DNA from: Candidatus Endomicrobiellum neotermitis | GTDB lineage: Bacteria > Elusimicrobiota > Endomicrobiia > Endomicrobiales > Endomicrobiaceae | Direction: 5' to 3' | Assembly: GCA_031282355.1 (NCBI GenBank) | Contig: JAITDW010000001.1 | Span: 124,001-188,000, forward strand | DNA: 64,000 nucleotides | Shown here: positions 28,420-36,633 of the stretch, in pieces | How the letters are laid out: every line of letters starts with the position of its first letter | Position numbering within the stretch: position 1 is the first letter of the stretch | The notes under the pieces: model-generated | What the model saw: the letters and a program-made list of their open reading frames with translations, nothing else | What the model was told of the DNA's origin: nothing | The model's database searches: none | Made by a program: the position numbers and the translations under genes

Positions 28420-28941
28420 TTGCTAAAAAGAATTATCGTACTATTATTTTTATTAACAATTACGTTTGGCGTATTGTATTATTTTTTTAATATAATAATG
28501 GGCGTTTTAATTCATGATAAAAAAGAGATTACAGTTCCAAGTGTAGTTGGTAAGAACTTCTATAGTGCAATAAAAGAACTTTCAGGTTCTGAATTTGATA
28601 TAAAAAAAGATGGAGAAGAATTTGATCAAAATGTTCCTGCTGGAATGATTTTAAAGCAGAATCCAATTGCTGGAATAAACGTTAGAGGAAGAAAACTGCT
28701 TAAAGTGATAACAAGTCTGGGAAAAGAATATGTCAATGTTCCTGAAATTATTGGGAAGAATTTGAGATCTGCGGATATTATACTGAAACATTCTAGTTTA
28801 ATTATAGGTGAAATTTTTAGAGAATATTCTACAACAACGTGTAAAGATGTTGTAATATCACAGGATATTGCTCCTACAACTATGGTTGATAAGTATTCTA
28901 TAGTGAATCTTATTGTTTCAGATGGACCGCCTCCAGAATAA
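28420..28941 (+). CDS. Membrane-anchored PASTA-domain protein
   Basis: A 173-residue protein with an N-terminal membrane anchor (about 5-28) and two PASTA repeats outside the membrane (about 37-104, beginning ITVPSVVGKNFYSAI, and 105-172, beginning VNVPEIIGKNLRSA). PASTA domains usually bind wall precursors and are attached to Ser/Thr kinases or PBPs; here there is no kinase or transpeptidase domain. The start is a TTG at 28420 with AGGA upstream. Neighbours include the wall amidase and murI. Confidence 0.75.
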   Translation: MLKRIIVLLFLLTITFGVLYYFFNIIMGVLIHDKKEITVPSVVGKNFYSAIKELSGSEFDIKKDGEEFDQNVPAGMILKQNPIAGINVRGRKLLKVITSLGKEYVNVPEIIGKNLRSADIILKHSSLIIGEIFREYSTTTCKDVVISQDIAPTTMVDKYSIVNLIVSDGPPPE

Positions 28942-28994
28942 AAATATAACATGAATTCAATAGCTTTATATAAAAAAATGAACTTATATATCAT

Positions 28995-29648
28995 ATGATG
29001 AGAAAAATTATTGTTGCTCCATCAATTTTGGCTGCAAACTTTGCAACACTAGGATGCGATATAAAAAAAATGGAAAATATTGGTGCAGATTGGATACATA
29101 TTGATATAATGGATGGACATTTTGTGCCAAACATTACTATAGGGCCAATAGTTGTAAAAGCATTAAGAAAAATAACTTCATTACTTTTCGACGTACACCT
29201 TATGATAACAAATCCATGTGAATATTGGTTAGAATTTCAGAAAGCAGGAGCAAATTTAATAACTTTTCATTATGAAATTAAAGCCGATAAAAAAAAGCTT
29301 ATAAAAAATATAAAATCTACTGGTATTAGAGTTGGTATTTCAATAAAACCATTAACACCTACTTCTGAAATAAAAAAATTAATTCCATATGTTGATTTAA
29401 TTCTTGTTATGGCAGTTGAACCAGGATTAGGAGGACAATCTTTTATGAGATCTACAATTTCAAAAATTAATGATTTAAGGAAATTTATTAATATGAATAA
29501 CTATAAATGTTATATATCTGTTGATGGTGGTATAAATAAGAAAACAGCTAAAATGTGTATTAATGCTGGCATAAATGTATTGGTAAGTGGTAGTTATATT
29601 TTTAATGCTAAAGATCCTAAAAGTGCTATCAGAACTCTTTTATTATGA
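28995..29648 (+). CDS. rpe: Ribulose-phosphate 3-epimerase
   Basis: Interconverts ribulose and xylulose 5-phosphates in the non-oxidative pentose phosphate pathway. It is a TIM barrel of 217 residues with IDIMDGHFVPN, FDVHLMI, VMAVEPGLGGQ and the phosphate site SVDGGINKKT all present. A second ATG lies one codon downstream. No Shine-Dalgarno is visible. The stop overlaps the amidase ATG as ATGA. Confidence 0.95.
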   Translation: MMRKIIVAPSILAANFATLGCDIKKMENIGADWIHIDIMDGHFVPNITIGPIVVKALRKITSLLFDVHLMITNPCEYWLEFQKAGANLITFHYEIKADKKKLIKNIKSTGIRVGISIKPLTPTSEIKKLIPYVDLILVMAVEPGLGGQSFMRSTISKINDLRKFINMNNYKCYISVDGGINKKTAKMCINAGINVLVSGSYIFNAKDPKSAIRTLLL

Positions 29649-31441
29649 AAAAATTAATTGTAATAGTTTTATTTTTTTTATTACTCTTACCTTGTAATTT
29701 ATTTTCGAATATTCATAATGATATGTCTACGATTTCTACTAATTCATTTAAACCTATAAACGTAATTGTTAATGGTAAATTTTTTTCAAATATAAACATT
29801 TATAAAATCTCTGAACACGCATCTTATTTTTCAATAAAAGAAATTTCTAAAATATATAATGCTAATCTAAAATGGAAATCTGTTAACTCCAGAGTAATAA
29901 TGTATTTGAATAATAATAAGATAGACATTAAAGCAAATATCACAAAGGTGATTTTTGGCAAAAAAACAAAAAAAATATCATTACCGCCACTGTTGATAAA
30001 AAATAATATCTATATTCCATCTGAAATTTTGACATCAAAAGAATTTTTAGAAATTAGTGAAACAAATACAGTATGGGATTCATTATCTTCGACACTAAAT
30101 ATAACAACGAGTTATCCAAATATTTCCACTATAGAATATTTTACAAGTCTAAAAAATACGCAAATATTAATAAAAATTAAAGAATCATTATCATACGAGA
30201 TATCAAAAACTGCAAATTCTATAACTATAAAAATATTAAATAATAAAAATGTACATCACAACTATGATCGTATAAATGTTAACAATGGTGTTATAAAAGA
30301 CATTGTGCAGGTTGCACAAATGCAATCAACGCTAATAATAATTAATTTTTCACAAAATATAAAATTTGGAAAAATCTCTAATCTCTTAAATCCAAACAGA
30401 GTACTAATCAATGTTATACACTCTGAAAATACTAGCTTATTAAATTCAAGAGAAGAATTGTTTAATTCTAAAAATAAGAAAATTCAACAAAATAATAATA
30501 ACAGTAATAATAAATCAAAATCAGAAAAAATTGATTTAATAACTCCAGAACAATATGGAGAAGCACAGATGAACGGATTTATATCTCTTGATAAAAAAAA
30601 TATAGTTAATGAAGAGTTTGAAAAAATTCTAGTTACAAATTTTAAAAATGAAAATATAATTGATGATAGTCTTATAATTAGTGATGATTCTAGCATTAGA
30701 AAAAATATTATCCCTATTTTAAGTCAGAATCAACAAAGTAATTTCACCAGACATAAAAAAATTATCGTACTCGATGCCGGACATGGTGGAAAGGATCCTG
30801 GGGCAATTGGTTCAAATGGAACAAAAGAAAAAGATATAAATCTTGAAATAGTGCTTGAACTTAAGCAAATTTTTAATAATAACAATGATTATGAAGTAAT
30901 CCTCACAAGGAAAGATGATACTTTTATTTCGCTTGCTGAAAGAACAAATATAGCAAACAAACATAATGCTGATTTATTTATATCAATACATTGTAATGCA
31001 AATCTTAATAAAAATTTAAATTGGTTTGAAATTTATTTTCTATCTGAAAAAGCAACCGACTCTCAGGCAGCTGCAACAGCTATTCTTGAGAACTCTGTTC
31101 TAAAACTTGAAGGGAATCTTGGAAAAAAACATACTCCTCTAGAAAGCATGCTATGGTCTATGACTTTAAACGAACACATGAATGAGTCGTCAGAATTAGG
31201 TAGTTTTATAGCCTCCGAAATACCAAATAAGCTTAATATTCGTAATAATGGTGTAAAACAAGCAAATTTCTATGTGTTAAGAGGAGCACAAATGCCTGCA
31301 GTACTTGTAGAAAGTGCTTTTATAAGTAATTATGATCAAGAAATAAAATTTGGGCTAAAAAGTTTTCGCGTAGCAATAGCTGATTCAATATACAATGGAG
31401 TAATAAAATATTATACAAGAAAAGAGAAAAGAACAATATGA
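29645..31441 (+). CDS. N-acetylmuramoyl-L-alanine amidase (AmiC type) with AMIN region
   Basis: Periplasmic amidase that cuts the stem peptide from muramic acid during cell separation. The 598 residues show a signal peptide (1-21), a copper-amine-oxidase-N-like domain (about 36-148), an AMIN-like beta domain (about 150-258), an Asn/Lys-rich linker, and the Amidase_3 domain (about 374-590). Zinc ligands are visible in DAGHGG, KEKDINLEI, SIHCNAN and the catalytic glutamate of VLVESAF. A regulatory helix insert near ESMLWS suggests EnvC-type activation. Junctions with rpe and murI are ATGA overlaps. Confidence 0.88.
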   Translation: MKKLIVIVLFFLLLLPCNLFSNIHNDMSTISTNSFKPINVIVNGKFFSNINIYKISEHASYFSIKEISKIYNANLKWKSVNSRVIMYLNNNKIDIKANITKVIFGKKTKKISLPPLLIKNNIYIPSEILTSKEFLEISETNTVWDSLSSTLNITTSYPNISTIEYFTSLKNTQILIKIKESLSYEISKTANSITIKILNNKNVHHNYDRINVNNGVIKDIVQVAQMQSTLIIINFSQNIKFGKISNLLNPNRVLINVIHSENTSLLNSREELFNSKNKKIQQNNNNSNNKSKSEKIDLITPEQYGEAQMNGFISLDKKNIVNEEFEKILVTNFKNENIIDDSLIISDDSSIRKNIIPILSQNQQSNFTRHKKIIVLDAGHGGKDPGAIGSNGTKEKDINLEIVLELKQIFNNNNDYEVILTRKDDTFISLAERTNIANKHNADLFISIHCNANLNKNLNWFEIYFLSEKATDSQAAATAILENSVLKLEGNLGKKHTPLESMLWSMTLNEHMNESSELGSFIASEIPNKLNIRNNGVKQANFYVLRGAQMPAVLVESAFISNYDQEIKFGLKSFRVAIADSIYNGVIKYYTRKEKRTI

Positions 31442-32250
31442 TAAATAACAAACCAATAGGAATTTTCGATTCAGGACTTGGTGGACTTACTGTAATGTCT
31501 GAAATAATAAAAATACTTCCTTTAGAAAATTTTGTTTATTTTGGAGATACTGCACATATTCCTTATGGTTCGAAGTCAAAAGATGTTATTATAAAATACT
31601 CTAAAGAAATAATATTTTTTCTAATGAAACATAAAGTTAAATTAATTGTAGTAGCATGTAACACAGCATCTGCATTTATTTTACCTATACTACAAAAAAA
31701 TTTTAAAATATCAATTCCAGTAGTAGAAATGATAAAATCGAGTATAAAAGCAGCGTTAGTTACATCAAAAAACAAAAAAATAGGTATCATAGGAACTGAG
31801 GGTACAATAAACAGCGGAATTTACTTAAAAGAAATAAACAAAATTTCGAAATGTAAAATATATCAACAAGCATGCCCATTATTTGTACCACTTATTGAAG
31901 AAGGTTTAAATAAAGGATCGATTGTTGATAGTGTAGTAAAAAAATATATAAATCCTATATTACGTAAAAAAATTGACACGTTGATTTTAGGTTGTACACA
32001 TTATCCTATTTTAAAAAAAGCTTTATCTAAAAATTTAGGTAAAAATATCAAGCTTATAAATTCTGCAAAAACTACAGCTAAAGAAGTCAAAAATACATTA
32101 AATAAAATGAATATTCTTGCAAGTAAAAAATGCAAAAAAAATAAATTTTTTGTAAGCGATAATCCAGAAAAATTTCAAAGAGTAGGAAATTATTTTTTTT
32201 CAAAAAAAATACTCAATTTAAATGTAAAAAAAATAGAAATAAAGAGATAA
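31438..32250 (+). CDS. murI: Glutamate racemase
   Basis: Makes D-glutamate for peptidoglycan. The 270 residues include GIFDSGLGGLTV, the FGDTAHIPYG loop and the two catalytic cysteines, in VVACNTAS (Cys74) and LGCTHYP (near 188). The start overlaps the amidase stop by four bases, so a wall-splitting enzyme and a wall-precursor enzyme are coupled. Confidence 0.95.
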   Translation: MINNKPIGIFDSGLGGLTVMSEIIKILPLENFVYFGDTAHIPYGSKSKDVIIKYSKEIIFFLMKHKVKLIVVACNTASAFILPILQKNFKISIPVVEMIKSSIKAALVTSKNKKIGIIGTEGTINSGIYLKEINKISKCKIYQQACPLFVPLIEEGLNKGSIVDSVVKKYINPILRKKIDTLILGCTHYPILKKALSKNLGKNIKLINSAKTTAKEVKNTLNKMNILASKKCKKNKFFVSDNPEKFQRVGNYFFSKKILNLNVKKIEIKR

Positions 32251-32254
32251 AAAA

Positions 32255-32650
32255 ATGAGTACAATAGAATATAAACTTTCAGTTACAAAAAGTTTTTCTT
32301 CAGCACATTTTTTAAGGGGATATAAAGGAAGGTGTGAAAACTTACATGGACACAACTGGAAAATAAGAGTTGTTTTTTATGGTAATAAACTTGATAATAC
32401 TGGAATGCTTATAGACTTCACAGATATAAAAAAGCACTTTGATAAAATTATTTCATATTTAGATCATAAGTTTTTAAATGAAACAAGCCCTTTTGATAAA
32501 ATTAATCCATCAGCCGAGAATATAGCTTCATTTATATTGGAAAAATTTAAAGATATAGAAACAGAAAACGCAAAAATCTACGAAGTTGAGGTTTGGGAAA
32601 GTAAATCGTCGTCTGCAAGTGCAATAAATTTTAGACATCAGCCTAAGTAA
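32255..32650 (+). CDS. queD: 6-carboxy-tetrahydropterin synthase (QueD/PTPS family)
   Basis: A 131-residue member of the PTPS family. Zinc ligands are His18 (SSAHF), His31 and His33 (LHGHNW), and the catalytic cysteine is Cys27. QueD makes the queuosine precursor 6-carboxytetrahydropterin. Other queuosine genes are absent from the window, so a different PTPS activity is possible. Its last 13 bases overlap the convergent GNAT gene. Confidence 0.85.
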   Translation: MSTIEYKLSVTKSFSSAHFLRGYKGRCENLHGHNWKIRVVFYGNKLDNTGMLIDFTDIKKHFDKIISYLDHKFLNETSPFDKINPSAENIASFILEKFKDIETENAKIYEVEVWESKSSSASAINFRHQPK

Positions 32651-33093
32651 ATAAGTAGTGGTACTTCTCCACAATCTGGAAATAAATAACAATTAACGCA
32701 CTCAGTCCATACTTTACGAGGAAGACTTTCCTTAGAAATAACCTTATATCCAAGCTTAATAAAAAATTCTGGTTTAAAACTTAATGAGAAAACTCTATTT
32801 ATTCCTAAGATTTTAGCGTTGTTCTGAAGAGTTTCAACAATTCTCTTACCAAATCCTTGTTTTTTATATTCTTCACAAACAGCTAATGATTTTATTTCAG
32901 CTAAATCCTCCCATGAAACATGGAGTGCTCCACAAGCAAGTACTTTGTTCTTACTTTCAAGAATAATAAACTCTTGAATATTTTCATATATAGAGCTCAA
33001 AGATCTATGCAACATCTCTTTATTGTTTGCATAATACTCAATAAGACTATGTATCTCTTTTACATCTGAAATTCTTGCAGGTCTAATTATCAT
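32638..33093 (-). CDS. GNAT N-acetyltransferase (short ArgA-like)
   Basis: A 151-residue GNAT-fold acetyltransferase. The acetyl-CoA loop region is EYKKQGFGKRIVE, preceded by IKSLAVCEEY. The C-terminal segment KVWTECVNCYLFPDCGEVPLL is typical of small N-acetylglutamate synthase-like proteins that start arginine synthesis without a kinase domain. No other arg genes are present, so the substrate is inferred. Its ATG overlaps the stop of the upstream oxidoreductase gene (ATGA). Confidence 0.75.
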   Translation of the reverse strand: MIIRPARISDVKEIHSLIEYYANNKEMLHRSLSSIYENIQEFIILESKNKVLACGALHVSWEDLAEIKSLAVCEEYKKQGFGKRIVETLQNNAKILGINRVFSLSFKPEFFIKLGYKVISKESLPRKVWTECVNCYLFPDCGEVPLLIYLG

Positions 33094-33698
33094 CCACTTG
33101 TCCTCTTTAATTTTTTATAAGTACACGCAATAAAATCATACCCTATTTTCAATGCTTTTTTATTAACTTCAATCAATTTTGGACTTAAAAACACTTCTTC
33201 ACATGCTAACAAAACATCATACAGAGTAATGTATTTTTCTTCAATACTGTTTTTATAACTATTTTTTTTATCTTTAGCTTCAAGTATTCCTATTAAAGCC
33301 CCTAAAATAACCATATTTGCAGTCTTTAAATTACCAACCTTTTTATCTGCTATATAACTTGCTGGAATAAAATATGGATAAATTTTATATCTTTTCTTGT
33401 GTAATATAATTGAAGAGTTCGCAACTATTATAGCTTCATCAGATAACTTACAAATAAATTTATTCAATGAAAGCTCATTTAACGCAACAAGAACGTTTGG
33501 TTTAAACAAAAGTGGCGATCCTATCTCATCGTTAGAGATTATTGTTACAGAGCTCGCCATACCCCCACGCATCTCTGGTCCATATGATGGGAACCACGTT
33601 GTATTTAACCCTGATCTCATCGCAGTTTGTGCAATTAAAATCCCAGATAAAAGTACTCCCTGCCCCCCAGAACCAGCAATCACTATTTCATTATACAA
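33090..33698 (-). CDS. 2-oxoacid:ferredoxin oxidoreductase, gamma subunit
   Basis: A 202-residue gamma-type subunit of a pyruvate/2-oxoglutarate:ferredoxin oxidoreductase, an anaerobic CoA-forming enzyme. IAGSGGQGVLLSG near the N-terminus and PSYGPEMRGG are signatures of the KorC/PorC group. The start is a TTG at 33698 shortly after AGGTGG. The alpha and beta subunits normally just upstream are missing: ebfC is there instead. The reading frame looks intact. Confidence 0.85.
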   Translation of the reverse strand: MYNEIVIAGSGGQGVLLSGILIAQTAMRSGLNTTWFPSYGPEMRGGMASSVTIISNDEIGSPLLFKPNVLVALNELSLNKFICKLSDEAIIVANSSIILHKKRYKIYPYFIPASYIADKKVGNLKTANMVILGALIGILEAKDKKNSYKNSIEEKYITLYDVLLACEEVFLSPKLIEVNKKALKIGYDFIACTYKKLKRTSG

Positions 33699-33785
33699 CT
33701 TTCCACCTTTATTTTTTGCATTTTTTTAAAAAATCTTATCAGATTCTCATTCTCAAATGATATACAAACTATTTTTCATCTTTTT

Positions 33786-34085
33786 TTATAATAGTCCTGG
33801 AATTTGCATTTTACCTGCAAGTTTTTTAGCTTCTTCGGACATAATATTCTGCGCTTTTTGTCTCGCCTCTTCAAAGGCATTTAGTATAACTTTCTCAACT
33901 TTTTCTTTCTTTTCATAAAATAAATTTTCAGGAATATTTAAATTTAAAAACTCATTTCTAGCATTTACCTGTATTTTTATGCCTTTATAGTTAACATCAA
34001 TAATCTGAGCTCTCAATTTTTTGTCAATTTCACTCAATTTACTTTTCATAGCTATCGCTTCTTTTGCCATTTTAAATAATTCCAT
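33786..34085 (-). CDS. Nucleoid-associated protein EbfC/YbaB
   Basis: Small DNA-binding protein of 99 residues from the ATG at 34085, which has AGGAGTT seven bases ahead; the frame is open ten codons further but without support. Charged helices surround a central VNYKGIKIQVNARNEFLNLNI strand region, ending in the family tail AGKMQIPGLL. In most bacteria ybaB follows dnaX and precedes recR; neither is next to it here. Confidence 0.82.
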   Translation of the reverse strand: MELFKMAKEAIAMKSKLSEIDKKLRAQIIDVNYKGIKIQVNARNEFLNLNIPENLFYEKKEKVEKVILNAFEEARQKAQNIMSEEAKKLAGKMQIPGLL

Positions 34086-34188
34086 TTTATAACTCCTATT
34101 TTCTTTACATCTCAAATATGTATGGTAAATATTCTATAACCCACATTAAAAGCATCAAAAATAAATTCAAATACATTGGTGGGTATAT

Positions 34189-35028
34189 CTACTGCAATAA
34201 TCTCACTGTACCAGATGTTACACACTCAAATTTATCTTTTGTTTTTATAACAAGCATTCCATCTATATTAATTCCACAATTTTCACCAATCACTGCTGTA
34301 CTATGACCATTGTCAACAATCACATACCTATACCTGTAAGCAATCTTATTATTATATTCTTCTAAAAATTGTTCAAACCCGTTTATTTGAAAATTAATAT
34401 ATAAATTTTCAAACTCCATTAAAAATTCCGAAAGCAGATACGTTCTATCAATATTTACATTTAAAATATTTTTTAAAGAAATTGCACTGTTTAGCAAATA
34501 CTCTGGCAGATCATTATTGACGTTTATACCAACACCTGCAACAACCCAATTTATTGTATGTTTAGTAGATGTTTCTATTATTATTCCAGCAATCTTTTTT
34601 CCATATACTAAGACATCATTTGGCCACTTTATCTCAGAATAAACATTATATTTCCATTCAAGAACTCTATTTAATGTCAAACCTAGTAATAATGCTAATT
34701 TCGAAGATTCGCTAAAACGTATTGTAGGTCTTAGCAATATAGAAAACCACAAACCTCCACAATTCGAATCCCATACTCTCCTAATACGACCATAACTCTT
34801 ATTTTGTTTTTCTGCAACAACAACCACCCCTTCTTCAATATTTTTTTTTATTAATTTTTTAACAACAGTTTGAGTTGAATCTAACTCTTTATAATATTCA
34901 ATTACTTTATACATATTGTTGGGGTTCTTTTTGCTTAATTCTACAAAACATTTGTTTTTATCAAAAAATTTATACCTTTCTACCAAAATGTAATCCCTGT
35001 ATAACAGAATTCTCATAGAACAAAACAT
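34189..35028 (-). CDS. birA: Biotin-protein ligase
   Basis: Attaches biotin to carrier proteins, here most likely AccB (18671). The catalytic domain shows DSTQTVVKKL, the biotinyl-AMP loop GRIRRVWDS, KWPNDVLV, KKIAGIIIET and VGVGINVNN, then a C-terminal SH3-like domain ending CVTSGTVRLL. It has no DNA-binding wing. As drawn it has 279 residues, but the first 38 are not family-like, and an in-frame ATG at 34914 (MYKVIEYYKELDSTQ) may be the true start. Neither start has a clear ribosome binding site. Confidence 0.88.
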   Translation of the reverse strand: MFCSMRILLYRDYILVERYKFFDKNKCFVELSKKNPNNMYKVIEYYKELDSTQTVVKKLIKKNIEEGVVVVAEKQNKSYGRIRRVWDSNCGGLWFSILLRPTIRFSESSKLALLLGLTLNRVLEWKYNVYSEIKWPNDVLVYGKKIAGIIIETSTKHTINWVVAGVGINVNNDLPEYLLNSAISLKNILNVNIDRTYLLSEFLMEFENLYINFQINGFEQFLEEYNNKIAYRYRYVIVDNGHSTAVIGENCGINIDGMLVIKTKDKFECVTSGTVRLLQ

Positions 35029-35117
35029 AACACAAAGCTAACTATATTTTCTTAAGAACATTACATAAGACAAAACCATGTAAAAAAACTAAATAAAAAA
35101 TTTTATGTAAAAATTTT

Positions 35118-35432
35118 TTATTTTCTGTTCTTTTTTATCGAATTTTTAACAATATTTTTAGTTAAGTTTTTTTTTATTGTTTTTTTTAAACTTTTACTTT
35201 TTTTCTTTTTACCACCTCTGCTCATAATAGATCGCGAAATATCACCTTGTTTATCAATGAAATATAGGTAACCACTCTCTTTATTTATGCCAACTTTCTC
35301 TACTTTTAATGATTTACCACCTTTTTTCCCACCTCTTGCCATTAAAGCTCTTGAAATATCACCTTGTTTATCAATAAAATACAGATATCCTGACTCTCTT
35401 TTTAACCCAACTTTATGTACTTTTTCTGCCAT
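35118..35432 (-). CDS. Small basic protein with two tandem repeat units
   Basis: I do not know its function. It has 104 residues from the ATG at 35432, with GGGAGGG eight bases ahead. It consists of two copies of a 32-residue unit, residues 6-37 and 45-76, sharing the identical core ESGYLYFIDKQGDISR and each ending in a RGGKK turn. A Lys/Asn-rich tail (77-104) follows. Alternating aromatic and charged residues suggest a small beta module; the tail and RGG-like ends suggest nucleic-acid binding. It lies upstream of birA and divergent from glyQ. There is no signal peptide. Confidence 0.85.
   Translation of the reverse strand: MAEKVHKVGLKRESGYLYFIDKQGDISRALMARGGKKGGKSLKVEKVGINKESGYLYFIDKQGDISRSIMSRGGKKKKSKSLKKTIKKNLTKNIVKNSIKKNRK
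35205..35417 (-). repeat. Two in-frame coding repeats, 39-codon period
   Basis: The DNA encoding residues 6-37 (35322-35417) and 45-76 (35205-35300) of the small basic protein is closely similar, including an almost identical run over the codons for YLYFIDKQGDIS. Third-position differences (for example in the codons for YFID) show the duplication is not very recent. Confidence 0.8.
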
Positions 35433-35783
35433 TATCAATGCCCTCCCATTAATATTAAAATTTTCTAAAAATCAATTTTACTAATTTTACTAATACAATA
35501 TTCCAGAATATCATACAACAATCAAACAAACTCTAACTCAAAACACTATTCTATTGAAAATCACAAATATAATCCTGAATTATACTGTAAATTTAATGTT
35601 ATAAATTCTAATATATTTTGTCAAGCTTGATAAAATGTGATGAAAAATATTTCTCAATTTAAAATTATTAAATTAGGCTTAAATAATTTTCTTTAGAACT
35701 TTGTAACTATTAAAATAAAATTTTTGTAAAATATATAAAGATAACCATTAGGAACATAATCTGATAGGAAAAGAAAATATTAT
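35433..35783. other. 351-base intergenic region
   Basis: This gap separates the divergent small basic protein gene and glyQ. On the minus strand TTGACA (35619-35624) and TATAAC (35598-35603) with a short 15-base spacer may serve the small gene. No convincing promoter for glyQ and no T-box leader was found. No additional gene is seen. Confidence 0.45.
35598..35624 (-). promoter_or_regulatory. Possible promoter of the small basic protein gene
   Basis: A perfect -35 TTGACA and a -10 TATAAC on the minus strand, with a suboptimal 15-base spacer. Predicted leader of about 160 bases. Confidence 0.35.
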
Positions 35784-36632
35784 ATGAATTTCCAAGAAAT
35801 TATTATGAAACTGTACATATTTTGGTCAAAAAAAGGATGTCTTATGTTGCAACCTTATGATTTAGAAAAAGGTGCTGGAACGTTCAATCCAGCAACATTT
35901 TTACGCTCTCTAGGACCATGTTCATGGAAAGCTGCATATGTCGAACCTTCTAGAAGACCTGTTGACGGACGTTATGGAATTAATCCAAACAGGTTGCAGC
36001 GTTATTATCAATTTCAAGTTATTATGAAACCTGCACCTAAAAATATACAGCAAATTTATTTAAAGAGTTTAAAATTTATAAATTTAGATCCTGAAAAAAA
36101 TGACGTAAGATTTATTGAAGATGACTGGGAATCTCCAACTCTTGGAGCATGGGGACTTGGATGGGAAGTTTGGATTAACGGTATGGAAGTAACACAATTC
36201 ACGTATTTTCAACAAATGGGTGGTATTAGTTTAAATCCAATTTCTGTTGAAATTACATATGGTATTGAAAGAATAGCGATGTATATTCAAAAAAAAAATA
36301 CTGTTTACAATTTAAGATGGAATAATAACACAACTTACGGATATTTACATCTTGAAGATGAAAAACAATGGTCTTTTTATAATTTTGAAAAAGCTGATGT
36401 TAATATGTTAAAAGAGCATTTTAATGAATGGGAAAAAGAATCAAATAGGCTCGTAAATGAAAATTCTATTCTTCCTGCCTATGATGCTGTAATGAAATGT
36501 TCCCACTTATTCAATATTATTGATGCAAGGGGTGCTGTTTCAGTTTCTGAAAGAATTGACTATATTATGAGAATACGTAAGCTTGCTAAAATTGTGGCTA
36601 AGGAATATTTGAAAAGTATAAGAGATATCTAA
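35784..36632 (+). CDS. glyQ: Glycyl-tRNA synthetase alpha subunit
   Basis: Catalytic subunit of the bacterial alpha2beta2-type enzyme. The 282 residues carry [45 protein letters not shown] and the late [11 protein letters not shown], all diagnostic. The glyS gene begins one base after the stop. The ribosome binding site is weak (AGGAAAA some distance upstream). Confidence 0.97.
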   Translation: MNFQEIIMKLYIFWSKKGCLMLQPYDLEKGAGTFNPATFLRSLGPCSWKAAYVEPSRRPVDGRYGINPNRLQRYYQFQVIMKPAPKNIQQIYLKSLKFINLDPEKNDVRFIEDDWESPTLGAWGLGWEVWINGMEVTQFTYFQQMGGISLNPISVEITYGIERIAMYIQKKNTVYNLRWNNNTTYGYLHLEDEKQWSFYNFEKADVNMLKEHFNEWEKESNRLVNENSILPAYDAVMKCSHLFNIIDARGAVSVSERIDYIMRIRKLAKIVAKEYLKSIRDI

Positions 36633-36633
36633 A

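Noticed and set aside
35439..35783. T-box leader ahead of glyQ
   Set aside because: No T-box sequence, specifier-loop arrangement or terminator/antiterminator pair was found.
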